Shown in pieces: positions 6,764-14,220 of a stretch of DNA of 38,949 nucleotides. This stretch comes from Bacillota bacterium (GTDB lineage: Bacteria; Bacillota; Clostridia; Lachnospirales; Lachnospiraceae). Where the stretch lies: assembly GCA_023443225.1 (NCBI GenBank), contig JAEZVF010000062.1, positions 1 to 38,949 of the forward strand, written 5' to 3'. Under the pieces are notes generated by a model, which searched no databases, was not told where the DNA came from, and worked only from the letters and a program-made list of their open reading frames with translations. How positions within the stretch are numbered: the first letter of the stretch is position 1; the number at the start of each line of letters is the position of its first letter. A program made the position numbers and the translations under genes.

Positions 6764-7639
6764 TTATTTTACTGGAATACAGATATCAAACTCAGATAAG
6801 TCATTGTCCCTTCCCAAAAAACGCTCATCATAATAATCAAAATCATCACGCATATCGATTTCAAAACCCGAACATAATGCCCATGTTCCCCAAATATAGT
6901 CGTAAGTCATTTTAAGGTTATTCATTTTTCCCTTATGAGTAAATACTGCATATTTTCCACCTGCAAGAGTCTTAGCATTCATCCCTTGTGGTATCTCATG
7001 GAATGAGGATACTTCCGTACCTATAAAATGGCTGAATTCAGAGTTAACATTAAATTCACTTAAATTAAAAGCAGAATCTGCCTCACATATACCATAAGCT
7101 CTTACAGTTCCTACACGGTTCGTTATTTCATGAACTCTAGAATTAAATACATTCCACATTTCAGGTGCTCTATTTTTATGCAATGTAGTTTTATAACGTA
7201 AACCGATAAGTCTTACTGCCTCTATCTGTCGGAGGGAAGGTTGAATTGTTAAACCATCGCTTAGATGCTTTAGTCTCATTAATGTCAGTTCGTTTTTTTT
7301 ACCAATAAACGCATCAATTCTATTTTTTCGATAGGTAGCAGGTGAAACCTTAAAGTTTTTTTTAAAAGCTCTGTGGAAAGCTTCTTGAGAATTAAACTGG
7401 TAAGCAATTGCAATATCCAGAATTCTTCTATCGGTATACAGTAAATCGTTGGCTGCACGGTTTAGACGTCTTGACCGTATATAGTTTCCTAATGTCTCCC
7501 CTAAAACAGCTTCAAACACTCGATGAAAATGATAGTAGGAATAGCCAGCCGCACTGGCTATTTCCTCAACCTTAATATCTTCACTCAGGTTGTTTTCAAT
7601 AAACATCACAGCTTTCTCCAACTGATTCAAGTAGTTCAT
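6764..7639 (-). CDS. AraC-family regulator with GyrI-like effector domain
   Basis: A 291-residue transcription factor. Residues 1-105 hold two AraC helix-turn-helix units (IKVEEIASAAGYSYYHFHRVFEAV and ILDIAIAYQFNSQEAFHRAFKKNF). Residues about 125-291 form a GyrI/SOUL-like effector-binding domain (VRLIGLRYKT...GGKYAVFTHKG...DFDYYDERF), which in relatives binds drug-like or hydrophobic molecules. AAAGGTCG precedes the ATG. It lies 21 bp after the C45 gene and 49 bp before the nucleotidyltransferase. The set looks like a small-molecule response operon, but the ligand is unknown. Confidence 0.9.
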   Translation of the reverse strand: MNYLNQLEKAVMFIENNLSEDIKVEEIASAAGYSYYHFHRVFEAVLGETLGNYIRSRRLNRAANDLLYTDRRILDIAIAYQFNSQEAFHRAFKKNFKVSPATYRKNRIDAFIGKKNELTLMRLKHLSDGLTIQPSLRQIEAVRLIGLRYKTTLHKNRAPEMWNVFNSRVHEITNRVGTVRAYGICEADSAFNLSEFNVNSEFSHFIGTEVSSFHEIPQGMNAKTLAGGKYAVFTHKGKMNNLKMTYDYIWGTWALCSGFEIDMRDDFDYYDERFLGRDNDLSEFDICIPVK

Positions 7640-7660
7640 ATGATATACGACCTTTCTTTA

Positions 7661-8776
7661 TTAGCAACTTTCAATCATTGCAAAGAAATCCTCAGGCGCT
7701 TTTTCTCTCTCTAATCGATAGGTATATACCGATTGTTTTACCTCATCACTTATCTTAAAGGTATACCAGTCATTAAGAGCTGGCGATCCAAAACATAGGT
7801 TTATCGTGCCCTCATTCACATCATATACTGCACTACGCAGAGTGCCAAAAAACTCATCATAGAAATGACAACATAGTCCTTCCGGATATTTTGCAGATAA
7901 CAATCTCTTTAAATCTTCCGGTGAAATTCGCTCTGTTCCATTTAGGGTATCACAAATACGTTGATACCGTTCAATCGAGTTTTTCATGCTTATCGGTGCA
8001 AAAGATTTCAATTCCTGTAAATGAACATGATTTGTTGAGCAAAGATACAGCTCTCTACTTTCTGCATTAATCTCTCTGATTGCTTTATTACCATGAAAAC
8101 TCTCAACCAATACTGCATGACCATTTTTATCCGCTGCTATTAAATTAATATTATAAGCGATCGGCATATCCTTCGTCCATTGTATCACTTCTTCAACATT
8201 TTTACAATTTTCCAAAACTGAACGTATGACCGCCCAACACTGCAGGCCGGTGACAGCCGGTTTTAAGGTGAATTCAAAATTGCCTACCGGAAAACCTGCT
8301 GAGGTTTGACCTACTGCCAATCCATGCTCATTCATTCCGTCAAGACGGCCAAATTGCAAAGTTGAAGAACCAATATGTGCATATCTGCCGTTAATCTTGG
8401 TTGTAACTAAAGTCATTGAATCCATACTATCATTAAAATCGTAGTTGCGAGCAAAAAGTGTATGACCATTTTTTGTCTTTGAAGGTAATACAGCCATCTG
8501 GCTACATCTTGGACGCAAATATGACATGGAATAGTACAGAACTTTAGCAGTACGTATTTTCAATACATCTGTGAAACCTTCAATTTCTTCATTAATACCT
8601 GGGCAGAATTCATCAAACATTTTAAACATTTGTTCTTCATCCTGCTTTGAAAGGGATTCATCAGTGCTTTCCATGGTATCAGCAAGTCCAGGTATAATAG
8701 AACAATACCTTCCTATTTCTCTTCCCACCTCATAATTGCTTCCAGTTAGTAATATATGGCGTGCCAAATTTTCCAT
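7661..8776 (-). CDS. C45-family autoproteolytic acyltransferase/hydrolase
   Basis: A 371-residue Ntn-type enzyme related to isopenicillin-N acyltransferase and linear-amide hydrolases. The family processes itself at a cysteine that becomes the N-terminal nucleophile; here the candidate is C91 in RPRCSQMAVLPSK. Further family blocks are GHTLFARNYDFND and the NEHGLAVGQTSAGFP stretch around residue 150. There is no signal peptide, so it acts in the cytoplasm. AGGAGG precedes the ATG by eight bases. As first gene of an operon with an AraC-GyrI regulator it could open or trim an amide (N-acyl amino acid, bile-salt-like or lactam substrate); the substrate is not predictable. Confidence 0.85.
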   Translation of the reverse strand: MENLARHILLTGSNYEVGREIGRYCSIIPGLADTMESTDESLSKQDEEQMFKMFDEFCPGINEEIEGFTDVLKIRTAKVLYYSMSYLRPRCSQMAVLPSKTKNGHTLFARNYDFNDSMDSMTLVTTKINGRYAHIGSSTLQFGRLDGMNEHGLAVGQTSAGFPVGNFEFTLKPAVTGLQCWAVIRSVLENCKNVEEVIQWTKDMPIAYNINLIAADKNGHAVLVESFHGNKAIREINAESRELYLCSTNHVHLQELKSFAPISMKNSIERYQRICDTLNGTERISPEDLKRLLSAKYPEGLCCHFYDEFFGTLRSAVYDVNEGTINLCFGSPALNDWYTFKISDEVKQSVYTYRLEREKAPEDFFAMIESC

Positions 8777-8926
8777 AATCTTAATCCTCCTAATTCATTT
8801 GTTATTTTAAAATATAGTCAATTATTCAAGAAAAGTTTTGATATTTTCTGCGATTTCTCACATATTAAACGAAAGGAGGAATGTTTCGAAAAGCACTGTT
8901 CATTTTTAAATTTCTGTCGATTTATG

Positions 8927-8955
8927 TTGACTTATGTCGTAACTGTTGTTAGTAT
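8927..8955 (+). promoter_or_regulatory. Promoter of the SDR dehydrogenase
   Basis: TTGACT (8927-8932), 17 bp, then TAGTAT (8950-8955) upstream of the GGAAGGAG/ATG of the dehydrogenase. The -35 is good and the -10 weak. Confidence 0.4.
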
Positions 8956-9002
8956 ATAAAAGATTGTTAAATAATTAATTATTGTTTTGGAAGGAGAACT
9001 AT

Positions 9003-9761
9003 ATGTTTTCATTAAAAGGACGCGTAGCAGTAGTAACAGGAGCATCATCTGGTTTAGGACTTCAAATGTCCAAAGGTTTTGCTGGGCAAGGGGCCGATGT
9101 AGTTATCATGGCAAGAAGACTTGAAAAACTCGAAAAAGTTGCTGAAGAAATTAGATCAATGGGTGTAAAGTGCCTGCCATTACAATGTGATGTTACTAAA
9201 ACTGATCAAATTGAGAAAGCTGCAGAAGCTGCAATTAAAGAATTTGGAAAAGTAGATATTTTAGTTAATAACGCTGGTGCCTCAAAGAATTCTGGTGTAT
9301 TGGATATGACTGATGAAGATTGGAATTTCACTTTGGATGCAGATTTAACAAGTGTATTTAAAGTAACAAGAGCATTTGCGAAACACATGGTAGAAAAGAA
9401 ATATGGCCGTATCATTAATATTGCTTCCATTTATGGACAAGTTGGTAATACCGCTATGGATACAATCGCATATCATTCATCCAAAGGCGGAGTGGTTAAT
9501 TTCACAAGAGCAGTTGCAGCTGAATTAGCTAGCTATAATATTACTTGCAATACCATTAGCCCAGGATATTTTGAAACAGAATTAACAAAAGATACTTTAG
9601 ATACAAAAGAATTTACTCAATTTATGGAAATGGCAGTTCCTCTTAAACGCTATGGACATGAGGGAGAGTTAAATCCTGCTGCAATCTTTTTAGCAAGCGA
9701 TGAAGCTTCCTATGTTACTGGACAGAATATAAAAGTTGATGGTGGCTTTACATCAGTTTAA
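9003..9761 (+). CDS. SDR-family NAD(P)-dependent oxidoreductase
   Basis: A 252-residue classical short-chain dehydrogenase. It shows the cofactor loop TGASSGLG (about 13-20), NNAG at about 93, the catalytic serine in IINIASIYG and the YHSSKGG motif (Tyr-x3-Lys). The C terminus ends in the usual VTGQNIKVDGGFTSV. Overall it resembles gluconate 5-dehydrogenase/3-oxoacyl-ACP reductase types, so a sugar-acid or keto substrate is plausible. The ATG at 9003 is chosen because GGAAGGAG lies seven bases before it; the frame extends upstream to 8982 without a ribosome site. It stands alone with its own promoter and terminator. Confidence 0.9.
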   Translation: MFSLKGRVAVVTGASSGLGLQMSKGFAGQGADVVIMARRLEKLEKVAEEIRSMGVKCLPLQCDVTKTDQIEKAAEAAIKEFGKVDILVNNAGASKNSGVLDMTDEDWNFTLDADLTSVFKVTRAFAKHMVEKKYGRIINIASIYGQVGNTAMDTIAYHSSKGGVVNFTRAVAAELASYNITCNTISPGYFETELTKDTLDTKEFTQFMEMAVPLKRYGHEGELNPAAIFLASDEASYVTGQNIKVDGGFTSV

Positions 9762-9783
9762 TGATTTTTAATACGCAACAACC

Positions 9784-9825
9784 AGCTCGTGAGGACATGA
9801 AAAAGGTCCTCCGAGCTTTCTTTTT
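9784..9825 (+). terminator. Terminator of the SDR gene
   Basis: AGCTCG-t-GAGGAC (9784-9796) pairs with GTCCTC-CGAGCT (9806-9817), followed by TTCTTTTT, 22 bp after the stop codon. Confidence 0.9.
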
Positions 9826-10106
9826 GTAGAAACAAAGATTTATATTTCATCTTTCTTATTAGACTGTTCTATCTTACAATAAATACCTCGTTCTAACCTA
9901 TTATTTTTTCCTTACTTTAGATCTTTCTAATCTATCCAGTTGAAGTAATATTTCATGAATCGTACCTACTCATCCCATTGAAATGTATTAAATAGCCGTT
10001 TATTAAAGATACCATACTGTATTCATCTGATGATCTGCTTTGTCTTTATCAGCTTTCTGACAAGTTGTCCATCATAACCTACTACTATGTAATTAGGTAT
10101 AACAAC
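9826..10106. other. Gene-free stretch before the MarR promoter
   Basis: AT-rich DNA with no supported gene. Minus-strand frames contain short coding-like runs interrupted by stops, possibly an old relic, but none can be named. Confidence 0.3.
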
Positions 10107-10166
10107 TTTACATTTAGTCAAAAAAGTAGTAAAGTAATAAGCATATAGTTCATTATTGAACTATAT
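10107..10166 (+). promoter_or_regulatory. MarR promoter with overlapping operator
   Basis: TTTACA (10107-10112), 17 bp, TAAAGT (10130-10135). Immediately downstream lies a 24-bp dyad (10143-10166): ATATAGTTCA, TTAT, TGAACTATAT. Such dyads next to a marR start are typical autorepression sites. Confidence 0.65.
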
Positions 10167-10185
10167 TAGGTAGGGAGGTAGGTAA

Positions 10186-10650
10186 ATGAAGGTGGATATC
10201 AAGAAAGACAATATCATAATGAAGTATAGTTGGAAAATAAAAAAGATGTATGAAAAAGCCTTTTATACAACAGCAGAAGAACTCCAGTTGACTCAAGGTG
10301 AAATAGACATACTTCTTTTTTTGTCCAATAATATGCCACTTGATACAGCGAAGGACATAGTTCAATATAGATTTATATCTAAATCTATGGTGTCAAAGTC
10401 TGTAGATTCATTAATAAAAAAAGGGTATCTTTCATATAAAACGGATTTAGCTGATAAAAGGAGCATCCATCTAACACTTGAGCCGGAAGTTATTCCAATC
10501 GTTGTGGTATTACAGGCAGTTCAAAGAAACTTTCTAAGTGTTCTTTTAAATGATATTACAGAAGAGGAATACGAGATAACGAAAAAAGTACTGAATAAGA
10601 TCGACAATAACATTTCCTATGAATATGGAGACAAATCAATGGAGGACTAA
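10186..10650 (+). CDS. MarR-family transcriptional regulator
   Basis: A 154-residue winged-helix repressor of the MarR type: N-terminal dimer helices, then AKDIVQYRFISKSMVSKSVDSLIKKGYL as recognition region and the wing DLADKRSIHLTL, where the D-x-R pair is characteristic. GGGAGGTAGGTAA precedes the ATG. A 24-bp dyad overlaps the promoter region, which supports autoregulation. The MATE pump gene begins two bases after the MarR stop codon and its GGAGG lies inside the last MarR codons, so the pump is translationally coupled. The inducer is probably a compound exported by the pump. Confidence 0.92.
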   Translation: MKVDIKKDNIIMKYSWKIKKMYEKAFYTTAEELQLTQGEIDILLFLSNNMPLDTAKDIVQYRFISKSMVSKSVDSLIKKGYLSYKTDLADKRSIHLTLEPEVIPIVVVLQAVQRNFLSVLLNDITEEEYEITKKVLNKIDNNISYEYGDKSMED

Positions 10651-10651
10651 A

Positions 10652-12031
10652 ATGGAAATAGTAAAAGAAAACGAATTAGGGACAAAAAGTATAGGCAAGT
10701 TGCTTTTTAACATGTCATTACCTGCAATTATAGCACAAATAGTTAACGTTTTATATAACATGGTTGATAGGATGTATATTGGGCATATTCCTGGAATAGG
10801 TGCAGATGCATTAACCGGCATTGGTGTAACAATGCCTTTAATAATGATTATTTCAGCATTTGCTGCGTTAGTGAGTATGGGTGGTGCCCCAAGGGCGTCA
10901 ATTATGTTGGGTAAAAAAAATAAGGAAGCGGCCGAAAAAATACTTGGCAATTGTACCGCTGCACTGGTGTTGGTTGCAATTATATTAACTGCTGTAGTAC
11001 TTTTGTATGGAGAAAAAATGCTGATGCTGTTTGGAGCCAGCGATAATACGATTGGCTATGCTTTAGATTATATGAGAATATATGCTATTGGAACAATCTT
11101 CGTCCAATTGTCGTTAGGTTTGAATGCATTTATTACTGCACAAGGCTTTGCTAAAACCAGTATGCTTACAGTTACTATAGGAGCAATTGCTAATATAATA
11201 TTAGATCCAATTTTAATATTTGGATTTAACATGGGCGTTAAGGGAGCCGCTTTGGCAACCATTATTTCACAGGCAATATCTGCCATATGGGTTGTATTAT
11301 TTCTAAGAGGTAACAAGAGCCTACTAACAATCAAAAAGAAATATTTAAAGATTGAACTAAAGACCTTTCTACCTTGTATTGCCCTTGGATTATCGCCATT
11401 TATCATGCAATCAACAGAGAGTATCTTAATTATTGCTTTTAATACATCGTTACAGAAATATGGTGGTGATTTGGCAGTTGGAGCTATGACCATTCTGTCA
11501 AGTGTAATGCAATTTTCCATGCTTCCTTTGATGGGGCTTACTCAAGGAGCACAGCCTATTATTAGTTATAATTATGGCGCAGAAAATTCATCTAGGGTAA
11601 AACATACTTTTATTTTAGTGCTCAAATCAGCATTCGGTTATTCTACATTATTATGGGCATTGGCTATGCTGTTCCCACAGTTGTTCGCCCGTATTTTTAC
11701 ATCCGATGCCCAATTAATCGAAGTTACAATTTCAGCATTACGAATTTATATGGCAGCATCTTTATTGCTTGGTATTCAAGTGAGCTGTCAGCAGACATTT
11801 ATCGCCCTAGGCAATGCAAAAGCATCTGTATTCCTTGCCATTCTTCGTAAGATTATATTATTGATTCCACTTATCTTCCTATTACCGTTGTTCATGGAGA
11901 ATAAGGTTTCTGCAGTATATCTTGCAGAGCCCATAGCAGATTTCCTTGCTGTTACAGTTACAACCATAATGTTTGTAAGCCAATTTAGAAAAGTACTTAG
12001 AGAATTGTCTGCTAACGGGGAAACCAAATAA
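10652..12031 (+). CDS. MATE-family multidrug efflux transporter
   Basis: A 459-residue membrane protein with about twelve helices in two related halves, the MATE/MepA layout: SLPAIIAQIVNVLYNMVDRMYIGH begins the first half and a second similar half starts near residue 235 (FLPCIALGLSPFIMQ). The family exports cationic drugs using a Na+ or H+ gradient. The ATG at 10652 is chosen because GGAGG lies six bases before it; an upstream in-frame ATG at 10619 would overlap MarR by more than 30 bases. It is coexpressed with MarR. A strong dyad 25 bp downstream serves as a shared terminator with the convergent BFD gene. Confidence 0.93.
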   Translation: MEIVKENELGTKSIGKLLFNMSLPAIIAQIVNVLYNMVDRMYIGHIPGIGADALTGIGVTMPLIMIISAFAALVSMGGAPRASIMLGKKNKEAAEKILGNCTAALVLVAIILTAVVLLYGEKMLMLFGASDNTIGYALDYMRIYAIGTIFVQLSLGLNAFITAQGFAKTSMLTVTIGAIANIILDPILIFGFNMGVKGAALATIISQAISAIWVVLFLRGNKSLLTIKKKYLKIELKTFLPCIALGLSPFIMQSTESILIIAFNTSLQKYGGDLAVGAMTILSSVMQFSMLPLMGLTQGAQPIISYNYGAENSSRVKHTFILVLKSAFGYSTLLWALAMLFPQLFARIFTSDAQLIEVTISALRIYMAASLLLGIQVSCQQTFIALGNAKASVFLAILRKIILLIPLIFLLPLFMENKVSAVYLAEPIADFLAVTVTTIMFVSQFRKVLRELSANGETK

Positions 12032-12056
12032 CGAAAGGTCTATAAAGAGCAATAAA

Positions 12057-12094
12057 TGGCCATCAGTCAAGGACATATCCTAAACTGATGGCCA
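12057..12094. terminator. Bidirectional terminator between convergent genes
   Basis: TGGCCATCAGT (12057-12067) pairs perfectly with ACTGATGGCCA (12084-12094), with inner AGGA/TCCT pairing. It lies between the ends of the MATE gene and the leftward BFD gene. The flanking T tracts are weak. Confidence 0.65.
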
Positions 12095-12157
12095 CAATTA
12101 TTACCGTTTTAAATCACCCCAGCATCTATGACCGGATTTGAATTAAGCGATGTTTGT

Positions 12158-12502
12158 TTACCTACCTAAATCAATAATATTTTGGATGAGACCCTTACAT
12201 TTTCCACATTCCTCGCCAGTTTCTTCATTTACACCGGTTCCAGCACCTGTTAGCTCTCCAACCTTTTCTACCGTATCTGCACCATTTTTAACCGCATTTA
12301 CTACTGCTTCTAGAGAAACCTTCTTACAACCGCAAACAGAAGATAGAATAGCATTTAATTCACTTTTACAGCCTTCACATTCCGTACATACACCTGTAAG
12401 TTCAACTAATTCATCTACTGTTCTTGCACCAGAAGTCATTGCTTTTCTAATTGATAAATAATCAACATCATTTATTGTACATATAGTTCTATTTTGTGCC
12501 AT
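12158..12502 (-). CDS. Tandem BFD-like [2Fe-2S]-binding protein
   Basis: A 114-residue protein made of two bacterioferritin-associated-ferredoxin (BFD)-type units. The first has a single Cys in ICTIND and then VCTECEGC after the helical TVDELVELTG; the second has CGCKKVS and then ECGKCKGLI after TVEKVGELTG, giving a full CxC...CxxC set. The repeated TVxxxxELTG shows internal duplication. Such proteins bind a [2Fe-2S] cluster and donate electrons or serve in iron handling. GAAGGAG precedes the ATG. The gene is monocistronic. The incomplete first CxC suggests that only the second unit, or a hybrid site, holds a cluster; this is inference. Confidence 0.82.
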   Translation of the reverse strand: MAQNRTICTINDVDYLSIRKAMTSGARTVDELVELTGVCTECEGCKSELNAILSSVCGCKKVSLEAVVNAVKNGADTVEKVGELTGAGTGVNEETGEECGKCKGLIQNIIDLGR

Positions 12503-12582
12503 CTTGTTATGTCTCCTTCATTTGAGTAATTTACTTATCTAGTATAACATATCTGACTAGCTATTACTCATAGGAAATAAGT

Positions 12583-12624
12583 TCAAATTGCACTATATTC
12601 AAAAAGCTCATATTTTAATAAGTA
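12583..12624 (-). pseudogene. Relic of a small-protein C terminus after the TetR gene
   Basis: Directly after the TetR stop, in the same frame, 13 codons read YLLKYELFEYSAI and then stop. This matches the end of the intact small gene at 31921-32094 (ILLKYEFLEYSVMQ) in protein and in DNA (shared TTAAAATATGAG and AATATAGTG). It looks like the broken tail of a paralogue joined to the TetR gene by a past deletion. Confidence 0.55.
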
Positions 12625-13194
12625 CTATAATATACTTCCTATGACGGTTTTTGTAATTTTTACAAAATAACCTGCTATCTCCTGTGGTGATTGTTTCATA
12701 TCATACTTTGCCCACCATCTTATGGTTTCCATAAATGTTCCAATTAGATAATTAACAAGGTAGTCTTTGGGAATACCAGTTGATTTCTCATCATATCCAT
12801 CCAACAAATGTACCTCTAATACGCTGCTGAAATACTGCTTACAGAATTCTACAAATACATCCATACCTTCACTCAAAAAAATACCAGTAATCACTTTCTT
12901 ATTTTCTTTAATATGAATAAGCAATGCCACTATTATTGCTTCCGGTTCATTTGAAGTGACATGCCCATCTGTCATCAAATTTTCAAAAATATTCCTACAC
13001 ATTGAAGTTAAGATATCTTCCTTTGTTTCAAAATGGCTATAAACTGTACTTCTTCCAACATCTGCAAGAATTGCTATTTCCTGAATAGCAATCTGTGAGT
13101 ATTTTTTCTGATTTAATAACTCTGAAAAAGCATTGTATATTGCTATTTTCGTTCTGTTTGTTTGTCTCCCCATAACCGTTCCACTTCTTCCCAT
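12625..13194 (-). CDS. TetR/AcrR-family regulator
   Basis: A 189-residue one-component regulator. The N-terminal helix-turn-helix reads YSQIAIQEIAILADVGRSTVYSHFETKEDIL (about 38-68), the family signature; the C-terminal ligand domain resembles the TetR_C types found in Firmicutes. It is divergent from the ABC transporter genes to its right, which it probably controls. The start is uncertain: 13194 (MGRSGTV) and 13173 (MGRQTNRTK) both have weak ribosome sites, and the second fits the usual family N terminus. The 3' end is directly followed by a relic of another gene. Confidence 0.88.
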   Translation of the reverse strand: MGRSGTVMGRQTNRTKIAIYNAFSELLNQKKYSQIAIQEIAILADVGRSTVYSHFETKEDILTSMCRNIFENLMTDGHVTSNEPEAIIVALLIHIKENKKVITGIFLSEGMDVFVEFCKQYFSSVLEVHLLDGYDEKSTGIPKDYLVNYLIGTFMETIRWWAKYDMKQSPQEIAGYFVKITKTVIGSIL

Positions 13195-13374
13195 ATTTTT
13201 ATAGCCTTACATTTATATGAATGCGCCTAATTGGACATTCTCAGTATTTTGTTCAGGACTGTACATTCCGACCTATCTGCGTATTGTTAATGAAGAATAA
13301 GTTTGATAAATTAATTGTACAGAGTGTTCAGTTATATACATACTGATTATATCAAGGAATTGGAGAAATATCAA

Positions 13375-14100
13375 ATGAATCAATCTATTCAATTAAAAAA
13401 TGTGACAAAAATTTATGACGGAATGCAAGGAGCAAAAGCACTTGATCAAGCTACACTTAGCATCAATCCTGGTGAATTTACATCTATTATCGGAAAGTCA
13501 GGTAGCGGAAAATCCACATTGCTCAATATGATATCCTGTATCGATCGTCCCACAGAAGGTGAAATCCTATTTGGTGATGAAAAACTACATACCTACCGTG
13601 AAGCTCAGCTTACTAAATGGAGAGGTGAAAACGTTGGTATCGTATTTCAGTTTTTCCAACTGATACCCACACTGACAATACTGGAAAATATAATTCTCCC
13701 AATGGATTTCAATAACAAATATGTAGTAAACAAGCGCAAAACAATTGCATCAGATTTACTAGATAAGGCTGGTATATCTGAGTGTTCTGATAAACTGCCA
13801 TGTGAAATTTCGGGTGGACAACAGCAACGGGCTGCGATTGCACGTTCCCTTGCAAATAACCCCTCCTTTATTATTGCCGATGAACCGACTGGCAATCTCG
13901 ACACAGCTAATGCAAATAGTATCATAAATTTATTCCGTACTCTTTCAAAAGAAGGAACATCTGTTATTATGGTCACACATAATAATGAGATAGCTTCTTG
14001 TACTGACAGAGTTATAACGATAAGTGACGGTAAAATCATCAGTGACTGCAAACAAAAAGCAGAGAAAAGAGGTAATAATGAACAAGAGAACAATAAATAA
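13375..14100 (+). CDS. MacB/LolD-type ABC transporter ATPase
   Basis: A 241-residue ATPase with Walker A GKSGSGKST, a Q-loop in GIVFQFFQLIPT, signature SGGQQQR and Walker B FIIADEPTGNLDT, followed by the H-loop VTHN. This is the LolD/MacB/DevA class that drives FtsX-like permeases in export of peptides, lipids or drugs. The ATG at 13375 is preferred to 13315 because a GGAG lies upstream and the protein then begins at the normal MNQSIQLKNVTKIY. Its stop overlaps the next small gene. The partner permease downstream is broken, so the transporter may no longer work. Confidence 0.92.
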   Translation: MNQSIQLKNVTKIYDGMQGAKALDQATLSINPGEFTSIIGKSGSGKSTLLNMISCIDRPTEGEILFGDEKLHTYREAQLTKWRGENVGIVFQFFQLIPTLTILENIILPMDFNNKYVVNKRKTIASDLLDKAGISECSDKLPCEISGGQQQRAAIARSLANNPSFIIADEPTGNLDTANANSIINLFRTLSKEGTSVIMVTHNNEIASCTDRVITISDGKIISDCKQKAEKRGNNEQENNK

Positions 14101-14206
14101 ATTAAAAGCACTGGTAATAGGTATCATAATTATTATAGGCTTATTATTTGCGGTTCATGTATTCTCAAATAATCTAATTCCTTGGATCATAAAAATGCAC
14201 AGTTGA
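14078..14206 (+). CDS. Small single-span membrane protein between ATPase and permease
   Basis: A 42-residue frame beginning MNKRTINKLKALVIG with a hydrophobic span (IIIIIGLLFAVHVF) and a short polar tail. GAGGTAATA precedes the ATG. It overlaps the ATPase end by 23 bases and ends 14 bases before the permease ATG, so it occupies exactly the gap between the two transporter genes. A basic N terminus and one helix suggest an N-in membrane peptide. No family is recognised; it may be an accessory subunit of the transporter or chance coding. Confidence 0.5.
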   Translation: MNKRTINKLKALVIGIIIIIGLLFAVHVFSNNLIPWIIKMHS

Positions 14207-14220
14207 TTGGAGATATTAAA

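Noticed and set aside
8881..8952. 23-residue frame (MFRKALFIF...) after AAAGGAGGA upstream of the SDR gene
   Set aside because: The AGGAGG is only one base from the ATG, too close for initiation, and the frame overlaps the SDR promoter.
10020..10110. Minus-strand codons reading YDGQLVRKLI, faintly like a serine-recombinase C terminus
   Set aside because: The match is about ten residues long, has stops nearby and no supporting recombinase sequence, so it may be chance.
13233..13268. GGACATTC and GTACATTC as TetR operator half-sites
   Set aside because: They are direct rather than inverted and 28 bp apart, so the evidence is too weak.
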